Positions 28,930 through 38,383 of a stretch of 51,201 nucleotides of DNA are shown in pieces; position 1 is the first letter of the stretch, and each line of letters begins with the position of its first letter. Under the pieces are notes generated by a model that was not told where the DNA came from, did not search any database, and saw nothing but the letters and a program-made list of their open reading frames with translations. Source of the DNA: Gammaproteobacteria bacterium (GTDB lineage: Bacteria; Pseudomonadota; Gammaproteobacteria; Steroidobacterales; Steroidobacteraceae); the NCBI GenBank assembly GCA_016874175.1, contig VGUP01000004.1, positions 1 to 51,201 of the forward strand. The letters are read 5' to 3'. Both the position numbers and the translations under genes were made by a program.

Positions 28930-30109
28930 CGCGCGACTCCTTCGGCAGACCAAGCGCACGCTCGGCGATGATGTTGCGCTGGATCTGATTGGTACCGCCG
29001 TAAATCGTGTCGGCTCGAGAGAACAGATATAGATAGGGCAGGTCGGCCAGTCCGTAGCCTTCGTCGGTACACAACTCGCCCGGCGCACCCACGACGTCCA
29101 TGGCGAGCTCGCCCAGCTTTTTGCGCCAGGTGGCCCAGTACAGCTTGTAGGTCAAAGCCTCGGCGCCCAGCGAGCCGGAAGTGGCGCGCGACAGCATGCG
29201 CAGCGCGCTGTAGCGCATGATGCGCAGACCCACCCAGGCCTCGGCAATGCGCTGCCTAATGAGCGGATCTTTGGCCGCGCCGTTCTCGCGTGCTGCGGCG
29301 ATTAGCAGGTCGAGCTCGTTGCGAAAGGTCATCTGCTGCGCGAGCGTAGACACGCCGCGCTCGAAAGCGAGCGTACCCATGGCCACCTTCCAACCCTCGC
29401 CCGGCTTGCCCACGCAATACTCTGCCTTGGTACGCGCACCATCAAAGAAAGTTTCGTTGAATTCGGCATCGCCCGTCATCTGCCTAATCGGTTTGACGGT
29501 GACACCCTTTTGCTTCATGGGCACGAGCAGGTAGGAGATTCCCGCGGGACCCTTGCTGCCCTCTTCGGTTCGACACACCACGAAACACCAGTCCGCAAAC
29601 TGCGCGAGCGAGGTCCATATTTTTTGACCCTCGATGACCCACTCGGGACCGTTCGGACCATGCTCGAGTCGCGCGCGCGTGCGCACATTGGAGAGATCAG
29701 AACCCGCGTTCGGTTCACTGTAGCCCTGGCACCAAAACTCTTCACCACGGGCAATCGGCAACAAAAAGCGCTCGCACTGCAGATCGTTGCCGAAGTGCAG
29801 GATGGTGGGCCCTGCGAGCTCGGTGCCGAGATGTCCGACGCGACCCGGTGCACCCGAGCGGGCGTACTCCTCGGCGAAAATCACTTGCTCGGCGAGCGAG
29901 GCATCGCGACCGCCGTATTTTTCGGGCCAGCCGATCACGCTCCAACGCGCGCGGCCAAGTGCCCGCTCCCACTCCATGCGCTGCTCGGCACGAAATGTTT
30001 GACTGACGATGCCGCGAATGTCGGCGAAGGGCCCCGAGATTTGCTCGTTGAGCCAAGCCGCGCACTCGGCGCGGAACGCCTCTTCGGCTGCAGTGAAACG
30101 AATTTTCAT
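28919..30109 (-). CDS. fadE30: Acyl-CoA dehydrogenase, FadE30-like
   Basis: [55 protein letters not shown]; close to remembered Rv3560c and adjacent to the ipdF-like gene as in actinobacteria. Confidence 0.75.
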   Translation of the reverse strand: [396 protein letters not shown]

Positions 30110-31272
30110 GGCGCCCCCATCGACGCGTCGAGACCGATCAAGCTCGCGATGCGCTCGCGATGATGTTGCGGATGACCCAGCAAGTTGATCGTTGCGCGTG
30201 CGCGCTTGAAAAAGAGATGCGTGTCGTATTCCCAGGTAAACCCGATACCGCCGTGCAGCTGGATAGCGTTGCCTGCAACCTCATGAAAGCCAGCCGAGCA
30301 TTGAACTTTGACCAGCGCCGCCGCCTCGGCAAGCTCCTGCGCACCACTCGATGGATCGGCCCGATATTCATCGACCACGCAGGCTGCGTAGTAGACCGCC
30401 GAGCGTGCCGCCTCGCAAACTACCATCATGTCGGCGAGTCGGTGCTTGATCGCCTGAAAGCTGCCGATCACTCGTCCGAACTGCACGCGCTGACTCGTGT
30501 AACCCGTGGTGAGTTCGAGCACCGTCTGCATCGCACCCAATTGTTCCGCTGCCAAAGCCACTTGGGCGATCTGCAAACCACGCGCGGCACAGGGCGTGCC
30601 GCCGTCGGCCAGCACGGCCTGAGGCGGGGTATCTTTGAACACGAGTCGCGCGTAAGGCCGCGTGAGATCCATGGCCGCCAGTTTTTTGATCTCGAGACCC
30701 CAAACGCCCGCCCCGATGGCGACCAAGGCGAGTCCGCTCTTTCCGGTACGCCGGTCATGCGCAACCACCACAAAAATATCGGCAGTGTGTCCGTTGAGCA
30801 CAAACGAGGCATGCCCCTGCAGCAGCGCGCGGCCATCGCGCTCGATGAGCTCGGCCGCAACAGCGAGCTCATCGGAACGACCGGTATCGCCCGTGATGGC
30901 GGCAGCCGCGCTGGCTTCACCGCTCGCCAGGCGGGACACTAGTGCATCGCGCGTCTCGCTGGCAGCAGACTCGAGCAGCAAAGCACTCGCGATACCCGCC
31001 GAGGCCAAAAACGGCCCGCCGTAAAGACAGCGTCCCTGCTCCTCGAGCAGGATCGCGAGCTCCACCATGCCGAGCCCACTACCGCCTGTTGACTCAGGCA
31101 GAGCGATCCCCGCCCAGCCAAGCTCACGGGTCATGGCCTGCCAGAGCGCCGGATCGTGGCCCTCGGGCCGCGTGATATCTTTGCGCAGCTGCGCGATGCT
31201 CGCGCGCTCGCTCAAAAATTCGCGAGCGGTTTCGCGGATGAGATTTTGGTCCTCGGTAAAAGCGAACCGCAT
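30106..31272 (-). CDS. Acyl-CoA dehydrogenase family, divergent partner-type subunit
   Basis: Start MRFAFTEDQNLIRETAREFLSERASIAQLRKD at 31272; LHGGIGFTWEYDTHLFFKRARATINLLG; stop overlaps next start (ATGA). Confidence 0.85.
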   Translation of the reverse strand: MRFAFTEDQNLIRETAREFLSERASIAQLRKDITRPEGHDPALWQAMTRELGWAGIALPESTGGSGLGMVELAILLEEQGRCLYGGPFLASAGIASALLLESAASETRDALVSRLASGEASAAAAITGDTGRSDELAVAAELIERDGRALLQGHASFVLNGHTADIFVVVAHDRRTGKSGLALVAIGAGVWGLEIKKLAAMDLTRPYARLVFKDTPPQAVLADGGTPCAARGLQIAQVALAAEQLGAMQTVLELTTGYTSQRVQFGRVIGSFQAIKHRLADMMVVCEAARSAVYYAACVVDEYRADPSSGAQELAEAAALVKVQCSAGFHEVAGNAIQLHGGIGFTWEYDTHLFFKRARATINLLGHPQHHRERIASLIGLDASMGAP

Positions 31273-31280
31273 CGGCGACC

Positions 31281-32186
31281 TCAGCTTCCCCAGACTTTCT
31301 TTTGTGGTGGCCGCTCGGCGACGAGCTTGGCAATGACCGGACCGAGCTCGGCCGGTTCCCACCGCGCGCCCTTGTCGGTGGTCGGACCATCGTTCCAGCC
31401 GTTTTCTATGGTGATGCGACCACCTTCGATATCGAAGACCATGCCGGTCACGTTCGAAGACTGCGCACTGCCCAACCAGACGACGAGCGGCGCGATATTG
31501 GCGGGGCTCTGGCGATCGAAGCCTCCGTCGGGCGCGCGCATTTTGTTGGCAAAGACTTGCTCGGTCATCCGCGTTCGCGCGGCGGGCGCGAGCGCATTAG
31601 CCGTTATGCCATAGCGGCGCAACTCGACCGCCTGCACCAGCGTCAGGCTCGCGATGCCGCCCTTGGCAGCAGAGTACACACTTTGACTGAAGCTGCCCTG
31701 CAGGCCAGCACCCGAACTCGTATTGATGATGCGCGCATCCACCGGACGCCCCGCCTTCTGTTCGGCTCGCCAATGCGCCACTGCATGACTCGTCACACAG
31801 AAATGACCGCGCAGGTGAACACGGATGACGGCATCCCATTCCTCTACAGTCTGACTCACGAACATGCGATCGCGGACGAAACCCGCATTGTTGACGATGA
31901 CATCGAGCCGACCAAAAGTTTGCACCGCGGTCTGCACGATGCGCGCGGCGCCCTCCCAGTCGGCGACATCATCGCCATTGGCAACGGCTTCACCGCCGGC
32001 GCTGCGGATCTCATCGACGACGGCCTGCGCAGTCGAAAGATCATGGCCTTCGCCTGTCAGACTAGTACCCAAATCATTGATGACGACTTTGGCGCCCTCG
32101 TGCACAAACGCGAGAGCGTACTCACGGCCGAGACCGCGCCCTGCGCCCGTGACGATGACGACGCGGTTTTCGCAGAGGCCACTCAT
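31281..32186 (-). CDS. Short-chain dehydrogenase/reductase (Rv3548c/Rv3502c-like)
   Basis: Start MSGLCENRVVIVTGAGRGLGREYALAFVHEGAKVVINDLG at 32186; YSAAKGG. Confidence 0.85.
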   Translation of the reverse strand: MSGLCENRVVIVTGAGRGLGREYALAFVHEGAKVVINDLGTSLTGEGHDLSTAQAVVDEIRSAGGEAVANGDDVADWEGAARIVQTAVQTFGRLDVIVNNAGFVRDRMFVSQTVEEWDAVIRVHLRGHFCVTSHAVAHWRAEQKAGRPVDARIINTSSGAGLQGSFSQSVYSAAKGGIASLTLVQAVELRRYGITANALAPAARTRMTEQVFANKMRAPDGGFDRQSPANIAPLVVWLGSAQSSNVTGMVFDIEGGRITIENGWNDGPTTDKGARWEPAELGPVIAKLVAERPPQKKVWGS

Positions 32187-33379
32187 GAATTCTTCGCTCC
32201 ACTCGACGAGCCCGTACTGCTCGATGCACGCAGATTTTCGATGACGGTGACGTTGGCCTGGCCACCGCCCTCGCACATGGTCAACAAGCCGTAACGCCCA
32301 ACGCGGCGCTCGAGTTCACCGAGGAGCGAGGTCATGAGCCGCGCGCCGGTCGCGCCGAGCGGGTGACCGAGTGCAATCGCGCCCCCGTTGACGTTGATTT
32401 TTTGCGGATCGACGCCAAGTTCGCGTTGCCAGGCCAAGACCACCGAGGCGAACGCCTCGTTGATTTCGAAGAGATCGATATCTTCGAGCCGCAGGCCAGA
32501 TTTTTTGAGGGCGTACTGCGTGGCCGGTATCGGCGCCGTCAGCATCCAGACGGGATCGGCCGCGCGCACGCTGAGGTGCACGATACGCGCACGCGGCGCA
32601 AGGCGATGCTCGCGCACTGCCTGTTCCGAAGCAATGAGCAAAGCCGCAGAACAGTCGGCTATTTGACTCGCCACCGCAGCCGTGACCCGACCGCCCGCTT
32701 GCAGGGGTTCGAGGGTCGCCATTTTTTCGAGCGAGGTGCCACGACGCGGTGTCTCATCGCGAGCAAAAGCGCCGACCGGCGAAATCTCGGCGTCGAAGAG
32801 ATCGCCATCGATGGCTGCGATCGCACGTTCGTTGCTGGCGAGCGCAAAGCGCTCCATGTCTAGGCGCGAGATCTGCCACTTCTCGGCAATCATCTCTGCA
32901 GAGCGAAACTGCGAGACTTCCTGATCCCCATAGCGAGCGCGCCAGCCCGGTGAGTCGCGGAATGGATCGCGAAAGCCGAGCGCCTGCCCTGCGATCATGG
33001 CCTGTGAAATCGGGATCAAATTCATCTGCTGCACACCGCCCGCGACCACGAGGTCCTGCGTGCCACTCATGACGCCCTGCGCAGCAAAATGCAGAGCCTG
33101 CTGCGATGAACCGCATTGACGATCGATGGTAGTGCCGGGCACGTGCTCGGGCAGGCCCGCCACCAACCAGCAGGTACGCGCGATATCGCCCGCCTGCGGA
33201 CCGATGGTATCGACACAACCAAAGATCACATCCTCGATCGCCGCAGGATCGACCGCGCTGCGCTGCATGAGCGCTGCGAGCGAATGCGCGCCGAGATCTG
33301 CGGGGTGCATGGTTGCAAGGCTGCCCTTTTTGCGTCCGACTGGAGTGCGAACTGCATCAATGATGTACGCCGTGCTCAT
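32183..33379 (-). CDS. fadA6: Acetyl-CoA acetyltransferase (thiolase), FadA6-like
   Basis: TIDRQCGSSQQALHFAAQGVMSG, NVNGGAIALGHPLGATGARL, MCEGGGQANVTVIENL. Confidence 0.75.
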   Translation of the reverse strand: MSTAYIIDAVRTPVGRKKGSLATMHPADLGAHSLAALMQRSAVDPAAIEDVIFGCVDTIGPQAGDIARTCWLVAGLPEHVPGTTIDRQCGSSQQALHFAAQGVMSGTQDLVVAGGVQQMNLIPISQAMIAGQALGFRDPFRDSPGWRARYGDQEVSQFRSAEMIAEKWQISRLDMERFALASNERAIAAIDGDLFDAEISPVGAFARDETPRRGTSLEKMATLEPLQAGGRVTAAVASQIADCSAALLIASEQAVREHRLAPRARIVHLSVRAADPVWMLTAPIPATQYALKKSGLRLEDIDLFEINEAFASVVLAWQRELGVDPQKINVNGGAIALGHPLGATGARLMTSLLGELERRVGRYGLLTMCEGGGQANVTVIENLRASSSTGSSSGAKNS

Positions 33380-34410
33380 GCCCATTGCGCCTCGAGTTCA
33401 CCGCGCAGCAAACTTTGATGCACGGCAGCAAATTGTGCGGAGCGCCCGCCGTTGAGGCCGGCCAGCGCCCAAGCACGCTTGGCGTAGAACTGCAGATCGA
33501 CTTCCCATGAATAGCCCATGGCACCGTGGACCTGAATAGCGGCCCGCGCAGCACGATCTGCGGCCTCGGCCGCCGCAACGGCCGCATGGGCAACGCGGAC
33601 GGGCGCGAGGGTAGCCGCAGCGGCATAGACCACCGGGCGCGCGAATTCGAGCTTGACCATCACATCGGCCAGCGCATGTTTGACCGCCTGGTTGCTGCCG
33701 ATGGCCTTGCCGAATTGCTTGCGCTCGAGCGAATAAGCCACGGCGATCTCCAGCATCCGTGCCCCAAGCCCGAGCAGCTGCGCAGCATTCAAGACCGTGC
33801 TGCGTGCACGCGCGGCTTGCCATGCGCTGGATGTCGTAGCGCCGGTCACCCTGGCGATGGGCTTAGCGTCGTGCAGCGCAACTTCGCTCAGCCGTCGCAG
33901 CGGATCGACGCTCTCACGGTGAGTCAAAGAAATATCGGACGCACGATACAGCGCGAGTTCGTCATCACGGCGACTGAGCAGCAGGTATTGCGCAAAAGCG
34001 GCGTTGGCAAGCACCGTGGTGCCCGGCGCCGCGCTCAGCACCAGCGCCGAGCCCACCAGCGTCTCTTGCAGCGTACTCTCACCAAGCTCGCCAAGCGTCG
34101 CCAACAAAGGATGCGCAACGCCCTCGACGTCGACCAACGGTTCCGGGAGCGCGGCGCGGCCGGCTTCTTCAGCGAGCAACACGAAATCGACCACTCCGAG
34201 ACCGAGCCCACCCTGCTCTGCAGGTACCAGCGCTCCGGCGAGACCGAGCTCAGCAAGCCGCGCCCGACGTGTGGCACAGGCCGCCTCGAAGGATGGAAGA
34301 TCGCGGGCGTTGGCCGCTCGACGCAGGTCGCTGCCCTGGCAGTGATCGTTCAGCAGTTCGCGCAAAGATTGCGCGGCAAGTCGTTGCTCTTCGTCGAAGG
34401 TGAAGTCCAT
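33376..34410 (-). CDS. Acyl-CoA dehydrogenase family, divergent partner-type subunit
   Basis: Start MDFTFDEEQRLAAQSLRELLNDHCQG at 34410; SLERKQFGKAIGSNQAVKHALADV; HGAMGYSWEVDLQFYAKRAWAL. Confidence 0.85.
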   Translation of the reverse strand: MDFTFDEEQRLAAQSLRELLNDHCQGSDLRRAANARDLPSFEAACATRRARLAELGLAGALVPAEQGGLGLGVVDFVLLAEEAGRAALPEPLVDVEGVAHPLLATLGELGESTLQETLVGSALVLSAAPGTTVLANAAFAQYLLLSRRDDELALYRASDISLTHRESVDPLRRLSEVALHDAKPIARVTGATTSSAWQAARARSTVLNAAQLLGLGARMLEIAVAYSLERKQFGKAIGSNQAVKHALADVMVKLEFARPVVYAAAATLAPVRVAHAAVAAAEAADRAARAAIQVHGAMGYSWEVDLQFYAKRAWALAGLNGGRSAQFAAVHQSLLRGELEAQWA

Positions 34411-34414
34411 GGCT

Positions 34415-35629
34415 TCAGCCTTTGGGCATGCCGAGTACGCGATCGGCAATGATATTGCGCTGGATTTCATTGGCACCCGCGTAGATCGGGCCCGCCAGCG
34501 AAAAGAGAAATCCGTCCATCCAACGCGTGGCTTCGTCTGCGGCCTTTGCGAGAGCAACGCCCTCGACACCGGCAAGACCGCGCAATTCAGCCCGTGCACC
34601 CAGAATGGCCAACGCCGCTCGGTGCATGGAAAGATCAAGCTCAGACCAGAATATTTTGTTGAGGCTGGCTTCGGCGCCGATCGACCCTCCGGCGATCAAT
34701 CGCGAGGCTGTCATGTAGGTCGAGAGCGCGTAGGCCTCGGCATCCATCCAGCACTGGGTGACCGTAGCGGCCACGCCGGGATCGATCGGGGCAGTCTGCT
34801 GCTCCCGCCGAGTCAGTTCCTCCCGCCGATAAAGTTCGATCAGACGCTGTGCGGTGCGCTGAAAACGCGCCGGGCTGCGCAGCATCAAGCCGCGCTCGAA
34901 GCCAGCCGTCGCCATGGCAATCGACCAGCCCCGCCCCTCATCGCCAATACGATTGGCCACCGGGACCCGCGCATTCTCGAAAAAGATCTCCGCGAAACCC
35001 GACTCGCCATCGAGTTGCGGAATGCCACGCACTGTCACACCCGGCGTGCGCAGCGGCACGACAACGTAGGAGAGCCCACGGTGACGCTCCGAGGCGCCAT
35101 CGGTGCGAAACAACCCGAAGCCCCAGTCTGCATAGACTGCGCGCGTCGACCAGATCTTGTGACCGTTGATGACGTAATCGTCGCCGTCGCGAATGGCCGT
35201 CGTGCGCAGCGCGGCAAGATCGGAACCTGCCTGCGGCTCAGACCAGACTTGCGCCCAAATATCCGCGCCGGAGGCAAGCCGCGGCAGGAAGCGGGACTTT
35301 TGTTCCGGCGTGCCGTACTCCATGAGTATAGGGCCGAACAGGAACACTCCGTTCTGATTGACGCGGCCCGGCGCATCGACGCGGTAATACTCTTCTTCGA
35401 AGATCAGCCACTCGATGAGATCGAGCCCGCGGCCGCCGTACTCCTGCGGCCACGTCACCATACTCCAGCGGTCGGAGTGCAGCTTCGTCTCCCAATGACG
35501 ATGCGCCTCGAAACCCTCTGCGGTGTCGTACGACGGCAGCGGCTCACGCGGCACATTCGCCTCCAGCCAAGCGCGAGCTTCGGCGCGCAGCGCGTGCTGT
35601 TTCGGCGTGTATTGCAGATCGATTGCCAT
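34415..35629 (-). CDS. Acyl-CoA dehydrogenase
   Basis: VWSEPQAGSDLAALRTTAIRDGDDYVINGHKIWSTRA; GPIYAGANEIQRNIIADRVLGMPKG. Confidence 0.9.
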   Translation of the reverse strand: MAIDLQYTPKQHALRAEARAWLEANVPREPLPSYDTAEGFEAHRHWETKLHSDRWSMVTWPQEYGGRGLDLIEWLIFEEEYYRVDAPGRVNQNGVFLFGPILMEYGTPEQKSRFLPRLASGADIWAQVWSEPQAGSDLAALRTTAIRDGDDYVINGHKIWSTRAVYADWGFGLFRTDGASERHRGLSYVVVPLRTPGVTVRGIPQLDGESGFAEIFFENARVPVANRIGDEGRGWSIAMATAGFERGLMLRSPARFQRTAQRLIELYRREELTRREQQTAPIDPGVAATVTQCWMDAEAYALSTYMTASRLIAGGSIGAEASLNKIFWSELDLSMHRAALAILGARAELRGLAGVEGVALAKAADEATRWMDGFLFSLAGPIYAGANEIQRNIIADRVLGMPKG

Positions 35630-35647
35630 GCCTGTGCGATCGCACGC

Positions 35648-36397
35648 TCAGAACTTTGCCGCTTCCTTGCCTTCGATGAAGGCATCGCGCGACTTTTGCG
35701 AATCAGGGCTCATGTACATCTCGAGCGTGAACCCCTGCTCAAAGCGGTACGAGCGATCGACATCGGTCGGCTCGATGCCGTTGAGCGATTCTTTGGCGAG
35801 CACCAGCGCGCGGCGACTCTTGGCGGCAATCACGCCGCAAAATTCACGTGCTTTCTCGAGGAGCTCGGCCCGCGGCACCACCTGCTCCACCGCACCAAGC
35901 CGATAAGCCTCGCTCGCCGGACATTTGCCGCCCGTGAAAAAGAGCGCTCGTACTTTGTGAAGCGGCAGCATGCGCGCAAGGTGGGACGCACCGCCCATGG
36001 CGCCGCGGTCGATCTCCGGCAAAGAGAAAAAGGCATTGTCCGCGGCAATGACCACATCGCTTGCGCCACAGATCCCGATGCCGCCACCGATGATGAAGCC
36101 ATGAACCGCAGCCACCACCGGAATCTCGCAGGCGCGCACTGCGCGAAAGGTCAGGTAATTGCCGCGATTGACCTCGACGATACGATCCGGGTGACCTTGT
36201 AATTCTTTGATATCGACGCCGGCGCAAAACCCTTTGCCCTCGCCGCGGATCATCACGCAGCGCACCTCCGGGTTGTGCCCAGTGCGCTTGATGGTTTCGG
36301 CCAGCTCGAGCCAGGTGCGGACATCAAGCGCATTCACCGGCGGATGCGCGAGTACGATCTCGGCCACACGCTCACGAATTTCGACTTTGATCGGCAT
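35648..36397 (-). CDS. echA20: Enoyl-CoA hydratase family, EchA20-like (ring D opening)
   Basis: HPPVNALDVRTWLELAETI, GKGFCAGVDIKELQGH, NRGNYLTFRAVRACEIPVVAAVHGFIIGGGIGI; SYRFEQGFTLEMYM; resembles Rv3550. Confidence 0.75.
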   Translation of the reverse strand: MPIKVEIRERVAEIVLAHPPVNALDVRTWLELAETIKRTGHNPEVRCVMIRGEGKGFCAGVDIKELQGHPDRIVEVNRGNYLTFRAVRACEIPVVAAVHGFIIGGGIGICGASDVVIAADNAFFSLPEIDRGAMGGASHLARMLPLHKVRALFFTGGKCPASEAYRLGAVEQVVPRAELLEKAREFCGVIAAKSRRALVLAKESLNGIEPTDVDRSYRFEQGFTLEMYMSPDSQKSRDAFIEGKEAAKF

Positions 36398-36398
36398 C

Positions 36399-37466
36399 TC
36401 AGACTCCTGTGCAGAGCTGGCGCAGGCGCGCCTCGGCGTCGTTAACCATGCTGGCGACCAACTCGTCGCAACTCGGCAGATCGCCGAGGATGCCGGCCAC
36501 CATCCCCGTCGACATCACGCCTTCAGAGGGTCGACCCTGAATCATCGAGCGCTCAATCAACACCGGTGAGTTGGCCGCCATCAGCGCCTGTCCGAACGAC
36601 AGCCCACCTTCGCGTTGCATGCCGCGAGCCGCGACCACGAGCTCGCCGAGTTTGGCCCCCGTCAAGCGCTTGAGACGCAGTGCATTGCGTAGGGCACCCA
36701 CCAGCAGGCGCGTCGGGCCGGCGTGTTCGATATCGGCCAAGACCTCGTTGCGGATCAGCCGATGCTGCAAACCATCGAGACGTGTCGTGAGGACAATGTC
36801 ATCAAGCCCCGCAGTGACGTAGCGCTTTTTGGTGACCTCGGGGACGGGACAATCGCGGGTCATAAGGAATCGGGTGCCCATGGCAACCCCTGCCGCCCCG
36901 TAAGCGAGCGCGGCCGCGAGGCCGCGACCATCAAAGAAACCGCCCGCCGCAACCACCGGTACTTTGACGGCATCGAGCACCTGCGGCAGCAGCAACGTGG
37001 TCGGTACCGAGCCCGTGTGACCACCGCCCTCGCCGCCCTGAATGATCAAGACATCGATGCCGATCTGCACCATTTTTTGAGCATGGCGGAGGGCGCCGAC
37101 GGTAGGCATGCAGACGATGCCGGCATCGCGAAAGCGCTTGATCATGACTTTGTCGGGGCCGCGCCCGAAACTTACCGCTTTGACCTTGGCGGCGATGATG
37201 GTGTCGACGATCTGTGCCGCTCCCGGCTGAAACATGTGGAAGTTGACGCCGAACGGACGATCGGTGAGCGAGTGCACCCGATCGATCGCGGGGCCGACTT
37301 CTTTGGCACGCAGCGAGGCGGCCGCAAGAAAGCCGAACGCACCCGCGTTGCAGGATGCCGCAACGAGCTCGGGTCGCGCCACCCAACCCATGGCGGTCTG
37401 CACGATCGGATAGCGGCAGCCGAGCAAGTCGACGAGCGGCGTGTGCAACAGGGTGGTCACACTCAA
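36399..37466 (-). CDS. ipdC: Nitronate monooxygenase-family flavoprotein, IpdC-like
   Basis: CRYPIVQTAMGWVARPELVAASCNAGAFGFLAAAS; IIQGGEGGGHTGSVPTTLLLPQVLDAV; position beside ipdAB and echA20. Confidence 0.75.
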   Translation of the reverse strand: MSVTTLLHTPLVDLLGCRYPIVQTAMGWVARPELVAASCNAGAFGFLAAASLRAKEVGPAIDRVHSLTDRPFGVNFHMFQPGAAQIVDTIIAAKVKAVSFGRGPDKVMIKRFRDAGIVCMPTVGALRHAQKMVQIGIDVLIIQGGEGGGHTGSVPTTLLLPQVLDAVKVPVVAAGGFFDGRGLAAALAYGAAGVAMGTRFLMTRDCPVPEVTKKRYVTAGLDDIVLTTRLDGLQHRLIRNEVLADIEHAGPTRLLVGALRNALRLKRLTGAKLGELVVAARGMQREGGLSFGQALMAANSPVLIERSMIQGRPSEGVMSTGMVAGILGDLPSCDELVASMVNDAEARLRQLCTGV

Positions 37467-38365
37467 CCCTCGCGAGTCGGCTTTTCTTTGTTGGCGCTGG
37501 CCATCGATTTGACGTCCATGCCGCCGAGATTATTGCCCATGGTGAGATCACCCTGAGCGTGCGCAAAGTGATGCATGTGGAACACGGCGTCCATCGCCGA
37601 ACGCTTGCCCTGCAAATCTTCGACGTGATTGATCGCCTGCTTGGTGAGCGCAAGCCCGAGCCGCGGCATGCCGGAAATCCGCTCGGCAAGCTGTGTCGTC
37701 GCAGGCTCAAGGTCGGCGCGCGGCACGACGCGGTTGACCATACCCATCTGATAGGCGCGTTCGGCGCTCATGCGCTCGCCGGTGAACAGGAATTCTTTCG
37801 CGATGCGCGGATTGAGCTCGTAAGGATGGGCAAAATATTCGACGCCGGGGATCCCCATGCGCACCACCGGATCTGCGAAATAAGCGTCGTCAGCCGCCAT
37901 GATCAGATCGCAGACCCAGGCCAGCATCAGCCCGCCGGCTATGCAGGCACCGTGCACCATGGCGATGGTGGGCTTCGGCAGCTCGCGCCAGCGCCGACAC
38001 ATGCCGAGATACACCTCTTGCTCGCGTGCGTAAAAATATTCGGCGCCCGGCTTGTTCACGTGGTCGTACCAGAGCGTTTTGCGCTCGGGCCAACTTTTGG
38101 CCACATCGCGCCCGGGCGTGCCGATGTCGTGACCGCCCGAGAAATGCTTGCCCGCGCCGCGCAGCACGATCACTTTGACGGCGTCATCGGTCACCGCCTT
38201 GCGCAAGCAATCATCGATGGCATAAGTCATTTGCGAGTTCTGCGAGTTGGCAAACTCGGGACGATTCAGCGTCAACCACGCCACCGCGCCCCGGGTTTCA
38301 TAGAGCACGGGCGTTTCGGTTTCGTAGCAAATGTCTGCAGTGCGTGGTTCGACGGTTTCGCTCAT
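37463..38365 (-). CDS. Enoyl-CoA hydratase/isomerase family protein
   Basis: WLTLNRPEFANSQNSQMTYAIDDCLRKAV; GKHFSGGHDIG; GACIAGGLMLAWVCDLIMAADDAYF. Start MSETVEPR at 38365 (alt 38374). Confidence 0.88.
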   Translation of the reverse strand: MSETVEPRTADICYETETPVLYETRGAVAWLTLNRPEFANSQNSQMTYAIDDCLRKAVTDDAVKVIVLRGAGKHFSGGHDIGTPGRDVAKSWPERKTLWYDHVNKPGAEYFYAREQEVYLGMCRRWRELPKPTIAMVHGACIAGGLMLAWVCDLIMAADDAYFADPVVRMGIPGVEYFAHPYELNPRIAKEFLFTGERMSAERAYQMGMVNRVVPRADLEPATTQLAERISGMPRLGLALTKQAINHVEDLQGKRSAMDAVFHMHHFAHAQGDLTMGNNLGGMDVKSMASANKEKPTREG

Positions 38366-38383
38366 GCGGGCCACTCCCCTGCG

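Noticed and set aside
31302-32294. 330-aa plus-strand ORF
   Set aside because: Antisense to the SDR at 31281-32186; no family motif.
34400-36202. 600-aa plus-strand ORF
   Set aside because: Antisense to well-supported ACAD and EchA20-like genes; low-complexity His/Arg-rich translation typical of high-GC shadow frames.
38029-38040. TGCGTAAAAATA half-site match
   Set aside because: Inside an enoyl-CoA hydratase gene, no partner arm at 28 bp; likely chance.
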